From Allomyces macrogynus ATCC 38327 (taxonomy: Eukaryota > Blastocladiomycota > Blastocladiomycetes > Blastocladiales > Blastocladiaceae): a stretch of 20,491 nt of DNA. Positions 1-9,288 of the stretch are shown piece by piece; positions within the stretch are counted from its first letter, which is position 1; every line of letters begins with the position of its first letter. A program made the position numbers and the translations under genes. Under the pieces are notes generated by a model that saw only the letters and a list, made by a program, of their open reading frames with translations, was not told the DNA's origin and did no database searches. The DNA lies in contig GG745385.1 of assembly GCA_000151295.1 (NCBI GenBank), forward strand, positions 32,967-53,457. Reading direction: 5' to 3'.

Positions 1-19
1 TAACCATTGTGGTGGATTC

Positions 20-580
20 GATTGGCCAGGCTACGTTGGATTCCGCCTGACTTGGCCACATTGAGAGAGCACCACTCAGACAATCCCAGGACGTTCCAGA
101 GTGCTTGCGCGCACGCAGAAAGAGCAAAACAGCAAAGCGGGCCTTGCTGCCCGCTTCTGCATTGGTGTCCAGCGATTTTTCATCAACCAGGTGCCAGCCA
201 AACAAGCAGGTGCTGCTGCTCATACATTGGGCGGCTCGTCTTGTCCATTCTTGCTGCGTGCATGTGGATCAGCTGGCAGACAAGGGGTGCAAGCAGGTCA
301 AGGGCACATCAGGCTCACGCCAGCACGCTCCCCTCTGGACACATGCACAGACAAACCATGAGCAGCAAGTAGAATAGCACACAGCTGGCAGATCAGCCAC
401 ACTCCAAATTTGAACAAGCGAGCGACATCGCCAAGTGCAAGTGAGAGAGAGAGGGCAGCACGGCACACAGCACGTCACGTCGACATGTTCATTCGTTCAC
501 TAGACAACGTGCCGCTCATTCAAAATTCACATGCACAAGGTCAGCAACTTGTCGTGCTGCTTTGTGTTTAATCTCAATGG
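20..580 (+). repeat. Long direct repeat, left copy (561 bp)
   Basis: This block recurs in the same orientation at 2983-3543, an offset of 2963 bp. By eye the copies differ at one base (A at 570, C at 3533), and similarity stops sharply after 580/3543. The bases just left of 20 resemble those left of 2983 only loosely (both GT/GG-rich). If trimmed to 23-576 the unit begins TG and ends CA, as LTRs do, but no matching 5-bp target duplication flanks the pair and no tRNA-primer site is convincing. It contains only short open frames, none recognisable. Segmental duplication, a solo or non-autonomous element, or an assembly duplication all remain possible. Confidence 0.95.
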
Positions 581-1724
581 CACGTGGCAGACAATCAACA
601 AACAAGGCGCACACACTCATTTCCCTTGGAATGGCTGCGATATGACTGGATTTCGCTGGATGGACGTTGCTTGCTGTTGGTCGCCAGCCCATGGATGACA
701 CAGGCCTTGTTAGCATCATGGCCTGGGCCAGTCGTGCGCCCAGCGAAATCAACAGCAAAATAATAAAAAAATAAAAAATATAAAGAGACGAAACCCAGCA
801 GCCTTGTTCTGTGGCCCGTGCACGTTTCTTGTCGATTTTCTGACGCTGGCTGTATGCAGCCTGCGGAGGCAGAGAACAGAGCACGGATTGCGATTTGTCA
901 TCAACGACATTCCTTGGACCTCAACCGCGCGTGATGGGTGGTGGTGTACTTGGGTGGCGAGCAGAGCTCCTCGTTCCAGCTCGTGTGAATCGCGATGGTT
1001 TGGAAGCACCCAATCCTGAAAGAAACGATGTTGCTGCCCTGGCGCCACAGCTGGCTTCAGAACGCTGCGCCACTGTTTGCGAAACTGACGCACACACACA
1101 CCTCGTCGAAAGAAGTATCCACAATGGAAACCCAACCAAGGGAGGGAGGGCACAGGCAGGGGCGGCAGGGCACGGGCAGGGGCGGCAGTCACACCAACAT
1201 TGAGAGTGACCAACGCAATCTACTTATTTGCCTACCCCTCTCTCCATGATCAACGTGCAACGTGCTGTGGTGGTGGTGGAGATCTTGCGACCTCTGACGT
1301 TTGACTTTGTGGAGCACATGCATAGAGGACCGGACAAAGGCAGAGGAGCATTTCAACAGGATGCAAGATGCGTGTATAGATAATCACCAAAGCACGAGGA
1401 AGAGTGCGTGAACAAACAAAACAAAGGTCAACCAACGCCTGCCCGCAACAGCAACAGACAAAAGGAGCACAGGAAACCACCAGGCAACTGTCCAACAATC
1501 AAAGGCCCTTCCCTTCATCCACCAAAGGACACGACAACGTCGGGAAGGATAGCAATAAAAACCACAAGGGCAAACCAAAACCAGAACCCGCAACTGCGAG
1601 CAGGGTCATTGCAACGTTGACACCAGCCTTGGGCGTCACAACATTGACATCCACTGCGGCTGAGCAATGCTGGGCGCGCAAGTCACACAGAACACTTGGC
1701 GTTGACGGCCACCAATTTTGTTGC
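581..1724. other. Unassigned sequence between left repeat and Tyr-rich gene
   Basis: No gene is supported here. There is an A/T-rich patch at about 747-785, two copies of a 20-bp GC-rich unit at 1149-1188 (one mismatch), and polypurine runs. Open frames on both strands have composition unlike the GC-rich genes further right and show no recognisable motif. The part nearest 1724 should hold the 3' UTR and polyadenylation region of the minus-strand Tyr-rich gene, but I see no clear signal. Confidence 0.5.
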
Positions 1725-2377
1725 CTAGCAGTAGCCATGGCCATGGCCGTAGCTGTAGCCATGATCGTACGAGTCAGGGCCGTAGCTGTAATAGTCGTCG
1801 TACTTGTTGCCGCAGCCATAATAGCCATGGCCGTACGAATCATGGCCGTAATTGTTGCCGTGGCCATAATAGTCGCCATACGCATTGTACCAGTCGTAAC
1901 TGTACTTGTCGCCATCACCGTAGTAGCTGTGATCATACGAATCATAGTCGTAATCGCCGTAGCACGAGTTGTAGTAGTCGTACGAGTTGTAGTCGTAGCT
2001 GTTGTACGAGTTGTAGTCGTAGCTGTTGTACGAGTTGTAGTCGTAGCCATGCGAGTTGTAGCCATGCGAATCATTGCCATACGAATTGTAGCCGTAGTGG
2101 CTGTACGAGTCATGGCCATATGAATCGTGGCCATACGAGTAGTGGCCACAATCGTCACCATAGTTGTTGTAATCGTAGTGGTTCGAATCATAATAGCCAT
2201 GGTGGTCGCCCTTGCCACCATGACCATAGCCAGAGCCGCCGTCATCTGTCAAACATTGAGTCACTTGCTTGGTCAGTTAACCATGCCAGCAAGTGCCGTC
2301 TTGGCACCACAATATCGGGTCAAGGCTGCAGCATTTCATGCATATGCAGCATACATACAGTCGTAGGAGTTGGTCAT
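1725..2377 (-). CDS. Tyrosine-rich low-complexity protein, 179 aa, one intron
   Basis: Predicted CDS is complement(join(1725..2245,2359..2377)). Exon 1 begins ATG at 2377 and encodes MTNSYD plus one base. A GTATGT donor follows at 2358, a TTAACTGAC branch-like site lies near 2279, and the acceptor TTGACAG ends at 2246, giving a 113-nt intron. Splicing restores one frame from a true ATG; the unspliced long exon has only a GTG start. The product contains about 51 Tyr and 27 Asp, with Gly, Ser, Asn and His making up most of the rest, four Cys and one Trp, and no Leu, Ile, Val, Phe, Arg, Glu or Gln. Short motifs such as YNSYDYNS and YGHDSYGH repeat. There is no signal peptide or membrane segment. 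I do not recognise the family. Tyr-rich, aliphatic-free sequence resembles prion-like, phase-separating domains, and cross-linked wall or spore-coat protein is another possibility; both are inference. The frame, start and intron are well supported, but expression is unproven. Confidence 0.7.
1981..2046 (-). repeat. 24-bp in-frame tandem repeat inside Tyr-rich gene
   Basis: Two perfect 24-bp units (1981-2004 and 2005-2028) are followed by 18 bp of a third. The unit length is a multiple of three and encodes YNSYDYNS-type peptides on the minus strand. Less perfect relatives of the same 6-, 12- and 18-bp periodicity fill most of 1730-2220, which indicates that the gene grew by internal slippage while keeping its frame. 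Confidence 0.9.
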
Positions 2378-2491
2378 CTTGGTTACGGTTTGTTTGGCAG
2401 GCGGGCAAGTCAGCGAGTGCAGAAGGAAGTGCGGGGCTGGCTGCTGGTGAAGCTCCGGTTTGTGCTCAGGCAATGTGAGGAGGCCTCAGAA

Positions 2492-2497
2492 TTTATA
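2492..2497 (-). promoter_or_regulatory. TATA box of the Tyr-rich gene
   Basis: The minus strand reads GCTATAAATTC here, about 115 bp upstream of the ATG at 2377. That spacing suits a TATA element with a leader of some 80 nt. No comparable box was seen upstream of the housekeeping genes in this window, so the Tyr-rich gene may be a regulated, TATA-dependent gene (inference). Confidence 0.45.
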
Positions 2498-2982
2498 GCA
2501 CCGAATCATGAATGGAACGATGATGGCACGCGCCAACACTTCAACAACACCCGATACAAGGGAATTATTCCAAATCATGGAGGTGAGCTCTGTCAGCCCT
2601 TGACTACACTACACTGCCCCATGGAACCATGGCAAAGTTCATCCAGAATCCAGTGCCCTAGCAACAAAGAGCTAGAGTCATATCCTCAGGTTGACGTTGG
2701 GTGGCTCTAAGCACTCCCACTCGATCTGTCCGCGACAGAATTCTGTTTGGCCAGCAAAGCTCCTCAGAACACGTTGGGCGGCCTTGCTTGAATCAATGAC
2801 GCAACAACAGTCCCACTCGTGAGCCAACCAAGCAACCAAGCAACCAAGCAACAAAGCAACCAAGCAGCCAAGCAACAACCATCCAAGCATCCAAGCAACA
2901 ACCATCCAAGCAACAACCATCCACCATCGAACAACCATCCAACAGTCAGTGCCTCAGTGCGGACGAATCTGAGTGTGGGGAT
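2498..2982. other. Upstream flank of Tyr-rich gene up to right repeat
   Basis: No gene is supported. The stretch next to 2497 probably holds upstream promoter sequence of the Tyr-rich gene. The right end is dominated by the simple-sequence tract annotated separately. Confidence 0.5.
2822..2942 (+). repeat. CAAG/CATC-rich simple-sequence tract
   Basis: Imperfect tandem iterations of CAACCAAG, CAACAAAG and ACCATCCAAGCA units run for about 120 bp and stop 40 bp before the right 561-bp repeat. The apparent coding frames (Gln/Asn/Pro/Ser on plus, Leu/Trp/Cys on minus) are by-products of the repeat. Confidence 0.85.
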
Positions 2983-3543
2983 GATTGGCCAGGCTACGTT
3001 GGATTCCGCCTGACTTGGCCACATTGAGAGAGCACCACTCAGACAATCCCAGGACGTTCCAGAGTGCTTGCGCGCACGCAGAAAGAGCAAAACAGCAAAG
3101 CGGGCCTTGCTGCCCGCTTCTGCATTGGTGTCCAGCGATTTTTCATCAACCAGGTGCCAGCCAAACAAGCAGGTGCTGCTGCTCATACATTGGGCGGCTC
3201 GTCTTGTCCATTCTTGCTGCGTGCATGTGGATCAGCTGGCAGACAAGGGGTGCAAGCAGGTCAAGGGCACATCAGGCTCACGCCAGCACGCTCCCCTCTG
3301 GACACATGCACAGACAAACCATGAGCAGCAAGTAGAATAGCACACAGCTGGCAGATCAGCCACACTCCAAATTTGAACAAGCGAGCGACATCGCCAAGTG
3401 CAAGTGAGAGAGAGAGGGCAGCACGGCACACAGCACGTCACGTCGACATGTTCATTCGTTCACTAGACAACGTGCCGCTCATTCAAAATTCACATGCACA
3501 AGGTCAGCAACTTGTCGTGCTGCTTTGTGTTTCATCTCAATGG
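2983..3543 (+). repeat. Long direct repeat, right copy (561 bp)
   Basis: Same sequence and orientation as 20-580, with one base different at 3533. The two copies bracket a 2402-bp segment (581-2982) that carries the Tyr-rich gene. The near identity implies a recent duplication, recent insertion, ongoing gene conversion or an assembly artefact. Confidence 0.95.
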
Positions 3544-4293
3544 GGCCTTGCCACCTCCACCACGCTTTGGGATTGCTTCCACCACAAGCATTAGCTGGAA
3601 CAATGACATGCCAACAGCCAGTGACCCAACCATGATGTATTTTTTGTCAAACACATCAGTCAGAGGAGCAATCATTCACTGTGGGATGTCCCTCACTCTG
3701 GCAGCAAGACAACCTCTCTAATGTTGAATTCTGAAAGTTTGACCAACAGCTGCCTGGGCTCTGTATATTGGAAGACAGGCACCCCTGGATTTTGGGACTG
3801 AACTGCTGTGGTAGCTGTTGATTCTGCTGCTGGCAGTGGTGTTGTTGACAAGAAGGGACGACATGGGGGTGGGTAGCGAATATCATCAACTCACACATGT
3901 TTGTCACGCTTGGCATTGAACTTCGCCATTTGGGCAAGTCAACCAGTCAAGTGCAGTGACTACAACAAGAACTTCACAGCAGTTGCAGTCCCTCCAGACC
4001 TGAGGCGACGTGTTCCCAGAGCGCGATTGGAACTTGGAGACGGCGTCAAAGTGTGCAGGAAGCCGCCATTTCGTCCCGCTTCACTAGTACCTGAGATTTT
4101 GAAATTGGCTGTGCTGGTGTCCTGATGATCCGAACTCGCCATGATCCACTCTGCCGTTTGCAACCGCAATCGCTCGAAGCAGCAACTATGTATATTTCGC
4201 ATACTTTGCCGTTAGGCCCAGCACAAACGCTCCGCCCCAAGCGAAATGGCACGTTCCCCTGTCCCAGCCCAGCCCATTACCTGGCTTCTTCAT
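3544..4293. other. Unassigned spacer downstream of NDUFS7
   Basis: No gene is supported in these 750 bp. The AT content is higher than in the flanking genes. A 93-codon Gln/Ser/Cys-rich open frame on the minus strand (3656-3937) has no recognisable motif and an unlikely composition. The segment nearest 4293 should contain the NDUFS7 3' UTR. Confidence 0.5.
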
Positions 4294-5199
4294 TTACTTG
4301 CGGAACCAGATACGCGTCGTACGCTCGCGCGCAATCTTCTTTTGCAGCTGCAGCACGCCGTACATGAGCGCCTCGGCCGTGGGCGGGCACCCAGGCACGT
4401 AAATGTCAACAGGTACGATGCGGTCGCAGCCACGTACAACCGCGTACGAGTAGTGGTAGTAGCCGCCGCCGTTGGCGCACGAGCCCATGGAAATGACCCA
4501 CCGCGGCTCGGGCATCTGGTCGTAGACCTTGCGCAGCGCCGGCGCCATTTTGTTGGTGAGCGTGCCTACAAACGCGAGATTGGGGTCAGTGGATCGAGTC
4601 TCGCCAAGTGGAGAATCGAGCACGAGTTGACATACCGGCAACAATCATGACATCAGCCTGACGAGGCGACGCGCGGAAGACGATACCGATACGGTCCTGG
4701 TCGTACCGCGACGCGGCCATGTGCATCATCTCGACGGCACAGCACGCGAGACCAAAGGTCATGGGCCACAGCGAACCCTCGCGGATCCAGTTGATCACGT
4801 CGTCGACGGTCGAGAGCACGTATTCTGTCGAGTGACGCGGTCCAGATGAGTGACTTGCTCACACGCGCGAATCTCGAGAGACAGGGGCCGTACCACCCGA
4901 GTTGGACTGGGCGAGCGCCGCCATCTGGCCGCCGGCGGGGCCCGCGGGGATCGCCGACTGCGTCTTGGCGACCGTCGACTGCGCGCGGGTCGAGGCCCTG
5001 GAGGATATAAACGATGGGGAATCGTTACTATTCCGGGATCGGCATCTCGTCGGGCATGCAGGCACCAACAGCGCCGAATTCGCGTCATGTACGCGGACGG
5101 CAGGCGGGGACAGGTTAATTACCGGCCGAGGGGCGCGGGCCGCACAGCGAGCGCCGAGGCGCGCAGACCGAGCGTCGAGAGGTTGCGGATCATTGACAT
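4294..5199 (-). CDS. NDUFS7: NADH:ubiquinone oxidoreductase 20-kDa Fe-S subunit (PSST/NDUFS7), mitochondrial
   Basis: CDS is complement(join(4294..4565,4636..4824,4894..4997,5123..5199)), 213 aa, the usual family length. This complex I subunit of the matrix arm carries cluster N2, the last Fe-S centre before ubiquinone. Cluster ligands are visible as C88 and C89 ([10 protein letters not shown]), C153 ([10 protein letters not shown]) and C183 (VPGCPPT), all conserved in the family. Residues 1 to about 45 are Arg/Ser/Ala-rich without acidic residues, as expected of a matrix-targeting presequence. Start ATG has a good CCACC context. Introns are 125, 69 and 70 nt (donors GTAATT, GTACGG, GTATGT). 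The second donor at 4893 was chosen because it yields the conserved [10 protein letters not shown]; neighbouring GTGTGA and GTGAGC sites break the frame. It diverges from TRM11 across 411 bp. Identification is very secure; exact joins are nearly so. Confidence 0.96.
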
Positions 5200-5610
5200 G
5201 GTGGCGGAAGCGCGACGAGGGAGGTTGAATGGGTCGAGTGCGGGCAATTGCGGCCAGTGCCGGTGCTTGTCGCGCGCGGGGGATGACCGAGAGAACGGGT
5301 CGCCGTTGCCGTTGTCCGCGATGGCGATCTGCACGGTGTGCTTTGCTGCTTTGGCCGACAGAAACGAGCCGGCAACGCGATGCAGATGGGTCAGGTGCCG
5401 CCATGTGACCTCGTAAACAACCTCCCCACCGCATTCTGCTATCGTTGACACTGCCATCGTTGACGGCGCGCAGGCCTTGTGCAGGCCGGCTCAAACTCAC
5501 CGCACCGCCAACGACACGGACGAGACCTCGACGACCAAGCTCTATCAGCGCTGTTTGCAGTGCAGTCACGAAATCGACCGCCAAGCGCGGACTTGACCAC
5601 GACTTCCCCC
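5200..5610. promoter_or_regulatory. Shared 5' region of NDUFS7 and TRM11
   Basis: These 411 bp separate two divergent start codons and must hold both promoters and leaders. No TATA box or other element is recognisable. Antisense open frames crossing it (for example minus 5119-5457) are extensions of NDUFS7 exon 1 without a supported function. Confidence 0.5.
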
Positions 5611-7579
5611 ATGGCCACGCGACCCCCGTCATCGTCGGCACCAAGAGCCGACGCTGGACCCTCCACAGCCAAGGCCAGCGGTCCCGCCCCATCTCCCTCT
5701 CCTGCCGCGCCGCGACCACCCGTCACCAAGTCCCCTGCCCCGCCGGCTACAGCCCCAGCTCCAAATGGCGCCGCCCCACCCGAGAGGAACCGCTACCTTG
5801 TCCATTTTGCGCAAGCGCACGAGGACTTCCGTCTCGCCGAGCTGCGGTCGCTTGCCAAACTCGAGAATGTGGACCTAGTCATGGAAGAGCACCGCTACGA
5901 CCGCGACCGACCCTTCTTGACCGTGCAACTCGCGTCGGACGCGGACGCGATCAAGCTCGTGCGGCGCTCGATTCTCGTCAAGGCCATTTACGCGCTGTGG
6001 GAGGAGAGCAGATCGTACGAAGCGCTGTTGGACCAGATTCGGCGCAAGCCCGAGCGAAACGTACGCATGCCTGGTGAGATGCCGCGATTCGGAGTTGGCG
6101 GCTGACCGACCCCTATTTTCGGTCTCCAGGCGCCCTACATGACGTGCTCGTTCAAGTTTGTCGTGGAAACGTTCAACAACTCGCGCGCGCTCGACTACAA
6201 GGTGGCCATCATCAACCGGTTCGCGTTCATGGCGTTTACGGGCCCTATCGATCTCAAGAGCCCGGACGTGACCCTTGGCGTGCTGGAGGACTATGATTAC
6301 AAGTCGGACGTGCCGCGGTACTTGTACTTTGGTATTCAGGTGCGCTTGTGTCGACCCTGCTTCTGCTTGTCCCACCTCATCACACGAAACTGACCCTGTT
6401 ACCCTCATCATCCCTCAGCTCGGCTTCGGTAACCGCCCCGCCATCGACAAATTCAGTCTCAAGAAACGCACGTACCTCGGCACGACCTCCATGGACCCGC
6501 AACTCTCCCTGATCATGGGCAACCTCGGCCTCGTGCGGCCCGGCACGCTCGTCTACGACCCCTTTGTCGGCACCGGCTCGTTTCTCGTGACTATGGCGCA
6601 TTTTGGCGCCGTGACCATCGGTTCCGATATTGACGGCCGGCAAATTCGCGGTACCGGCAAGGGCAATGCCCGCCGCGGCGCGAAACCAGGGTCGGCAAGC
6701 GTCTGGTCGAACGTCGAGCAGTACGGCCTGCAGGATCGCGTTGTCGATTGTTTGGTCTACGATATGGCGCATCACCCGCTGCGTGCGGGGGAGTTGTTTG
6801 ATGCGATTATCACCGACCCACCGTACGGTGTGCGCGCGGGGGCCAAGAAGATTGGCGCCGATCTGAAACGCGCCGAGTGGGTGAAGCGGCCGGACGGGTC
6901 GATCGCGCCCGCGGCGGCGGCGGCGACGACCGAGCCGCACGCGGCCGAGCAGGCGCCGCGGCAACTCGTCTCGGCCAAGCACCCGCACGGGCGGTATCCG
7001 CAAACCGTCCCGTACGATCTCGACGCGGTCATGGCCGACTTGACCGACTTTGCCGGGCGGTACCTGCGCGTCGGTGGGCGGATCGCCTACTGGTTGCCGA
7101 CGGTCAAGGCCGAGTACGCAGACGAGGATATTCCAACGCATCCGGCACTGACGCTCGTGGCCAATTGCGAACAGCCGTTTGGACAGTGGAGTCGGCGGCT
7201 CGTCACGCTCGAAAAGACGAGGACGTGGGTCGAGGGGATGCACTCGTCGGGCTCGGGCCAGCTGAGCGCGAAGCTCGAGCGCGCGGGGCCCGGTGCGCCG
7301 GGGGCTTTGGATTCGGTGAAGAGCGAGCCGAAACCGACCAAGACGCCGGGACACAAGGGGTTCCGCGAAAAGTACTTTGCGTTTGGGTTGCAGGCCAAGG
7401 ACGGGCAGCAGGCTAAGGACGGGCAGCAAGCCAAGGATACGCAGCAGGGCAAGGACACGCCGCAGACCAAGGCTGTGCCGCAGTTGGCACGGCCATCAGC
7501 GGACAGGGGCGCAACGGCAGTGGAGCCGCCCGCAAGGTCATCCGCTAACGGCAAGACGGGTCACGTTGGGTCGAAGTGA
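5611..7579 (+). CDS. TRM11: tRNA (guanine10-N2)-methyltransferase catalytic subunit Trm11
   Basis: CDS is join(5611..6060,6130..6339,6419..7579), 606 aa. Trm11, with its activator Trm112, methylates N2 of G10 in cytosolic tRNAs. Residues 1-57 are a Pro/Ala/Ser-rich extension. An N-terminal THUMP-type region follows (starting RYLVHFAQAHEDFRLAELRS). The Rossmann methyltransferase carries the SAM-binding motif DPFVGTG at 267-273, the SDID acidic turn after it, and the catalytic DPPY at 353-356. GTTSMD and FREKYF are further family motifs. The C-terminal tail has Lys/Asp/Gln repeats (KDGQQA-type, 7396-7470). Introns are 69 and 79 nt. At the first, donor GTACGC at 6061 keeps frame, whereas the nicer-looking GTGAGA at 6074 does not. 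The start is the first in-frame ATG. It is larger than the human protein (about 460 aa) because of the disordered ends. Confidence 0.95.
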
Positions 7580-8132
7580 GCGAACTTATAGCAATACAAT
7601 CACCAATTTTGCGCACGCCACTCGGCAAAGAGACCCAGTTCAGGGAGAAATTGGTGTGCCGTGATTGCCGTGATCCTCTTTTGTTCGCTTGCGTTTGCCT
7701 GCGCCGTGCGCATCGTTGCGGACGGGGGCCTGGCTGATATTTCGGGGAGGATTGCTCAAGGATGTATTGAGTACAGCAGCGTTTGTCGTAAAGAGGTAGG
7801 GCGCCTCATATTACGTGTCAAAGTGAGGACCACGTGTTGGCAGGGCGCAAGCGGGGGACGCTTGCATACGTGCCAACATTCGACCTCCTCCATCGATTTT
7901 GACGATTTATCCCCACCCTCACGGGCCCTCGCCCATCCAACCCAACTTGCTGCAACCGTGCGACAGGATCCGCCAACGACCGTTCATCAACATCGTGGCC
8001 AGCATCGACGCGCGGCTCTCAATTCATCAATCTGCTCCGTTGATTTCCGCACTCCGCCAACCTCCACCTGTTCCTGCAAGAGCGTGCCGCCCCGATTCAT
8101 CCGCGGTCTATTTTCTCCAAGAACAGCCAACC
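7580..8132. other. TRM11-UBC8 intergenic region
   Basis: The 553 bp between two genes on the same strand hold the TRM11 3' UTR and the UBC8 promoter and leader. An open frame of 188 codons (7661-8227) runs out of frame into UBC8 exon 1 and its intron and looks like chance. No tRNA or other element was recognised. Confidence 0.5.
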
Positions 8133-8959
8133 ATGTCGTCCCCACGGCGGCGCATCGAGACGGACGTGATGAAGCTGTACGTCGCCAAGCGGCACTCCGT
8201 CGCGCATCCATCGGCTATTGGCGCTGACCAACTTCGTATCGTTCAGGTTGATGGGCGACTATGAGGTGAACCTGATCAACGACAGCATGCAAGAGTTTTT
8301 CGTCAAGTTTGAGGGCCCGACCGACAGTACGCTTTCTCGCTGTTCGTTGCTGTCCAGCACGCAGATGAGCCGAGCGCTGACTGTCGCCGTCCGTTTGATA
8401 GCGCCATTTGCCGGCGGCGTCTGGAAAATCCGCGTCGAGCTGCCCGACCAGTACCCGTACCGGTCGCCGTCGATCGGGTTCACCAACAAGATTTTCCACC
8501 CGAACATTGACGAGCGGTCCGGGTCGGTGTGCCTCGACGTAATCAACCAGACGTGGAGCCCGATGTTTGGTACGCACTGCGATCCCGGTTCGCCCTTACC
8601 GCACCAGGCTGACACGTCGCTGAACGTCCAGACATGATCAACATTTTCGAAGTGTTCTTGCCGCAACTGTTGCGGTACCCGAACCCGACCGACCCGCTCA
8701 ACGGCGAGGCGGCGGCGCTGATGATGCGCGAGCCGGCCGCGTACGAGGCCAAGGTCAAGGGTGCGTTGCTGCGCTGCGCTGTTCGTGTTGGAGCAAGAAT
8801 GGCGTTTGACTAATTTGCGAGCTGGATTGAACAGATTACGTGCAGCGATTCGCGTCCAAGGAGGCCTACGACGCGTCGAAAGAGTCGGAATCCGAGTCCG
8901 ATGAGTCCGAGTCGGTCGGGTCGCTGTCGGACGATGACGAGCCGGACATGGATTTGTGA
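8133..8959 (+). CDS. UBC8: Ubiquitin-conjugating enzyme E2, Ubc8/UBE2H type
   Basis: CDS is join(8133..8176,8247..8326,8402..8569,8632..8760,8835..8959), 181 aa (human UBE2H is 183). In yeast this E2 works with the GID/CTLH E3 ligase in glucose-induced degradation of gluconeogenic enzymes. The protein opens [15 protein letters not shown], as yeast Ubc8 does almost exactly. The HPN motif is at 74-76 and the active-site cysteine is C85 in [12 protein letters not shown]. The C-terminal tail is an acidic Ser/Glu/Asp stretch ending DDDEPDMDL, typical of this subfamily. Four introns (70, 75, 62 and 74 nt) have donors GTACGT, GTACGC, GTACGC and GTGCGT; the first three have a clear CTGAC branch site. 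All phases join cleanly into the family sequence. A poly-T tract follows the stop. Confidence 0.97.
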
Positions 8960-9288
8960 CGAGCGAGCGAGCGATGCTCGGCAAGCTCCGGGTTTGGGGC
9001 CGGTCGAGTGCGCACGTTCGAGCAGCGGCTGGCCGTGCTGTGTTTTGTCGTTTGGTTTTTTGTTTTTTGTTTTTTGTTTTTTGATATCCCATCGATTTCA
9101 ACTTCTTCTTCCGTCTGTGGCATGGCCAGTTTGCGGGCCATGAACTGTGGGTTCGAAGTGCATCTCCATCTCTCCCCCCTGCCCTCTCTCCCTTCTCTCT
9201 GACCAACGAATCTCGACCACACCATCCAAAAATATCCAAGAAACATACTGGATATACATAGCCTTCGCCCCTACCCAACCAATTCGGC
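8960..9288. other. Convergent 3' flanks of UBC8 and DPM2 with T-rich tract
   Basis: The region between convergent stop codons contains a GTTTTTT-iterated T-rich tract at about 9049-9083, then pyrimidine-rich sequence (9165-9200). It most likely holds both 3' UTRs. No gene is seen. Confidence 0.5.

Noticed and set aside
7..478. Open frames of 69-121 codons inside the 561-bp repeats
   Set aside because: They recur identically only because the DNA repeats; no domain, no good start context and overlapping frames on both strands.
1404..2710. Long open frames opposite or out of frame with the Tyr-rich exon (plus 1404-2123 Val/Ile/Ala-rich, plus 1718-2710 Ser/Cys/His-rich, minus 1499-2245 Thr/Met/Ala-rich)
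   Set aside because: TAY/GAY/AAY-type codon repeats leave several frames free of stops. Only the Tyr-rich frame gains an ATG through a proper splice join and ends in a stop at the edge of the repeat array.
23..3539. LTR retrotransposon
   Set aside because: TG...CA ends can be chosen, but there is no target-site duplication, no convincing primer-binding site and no gag/pol sequence. It is kept as a hypothesis under the repeat finding.
4825..4883. Alternative NDUFS7 donors GTGTGA/GTGAGC near 4861-4863
   Set aside because: Neither yields the GEYV junction conserved in this subunit; both leave the downstream exon out of frame.
6074..6129. Alternative first TRM11 intron with donor GTGAGA
   Set aside because: It would shift the frame before the conserved APYMTCSFKF; the donor at 6061 keeps phase and gives a typical 69-nt intron.
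6380..7429. 349-codon minus-strand frame opposite TRM11
   Set aside because: Arg/Leu/Pro-rich antisense shadow; the plus strand carries the methyltransferase motifs.
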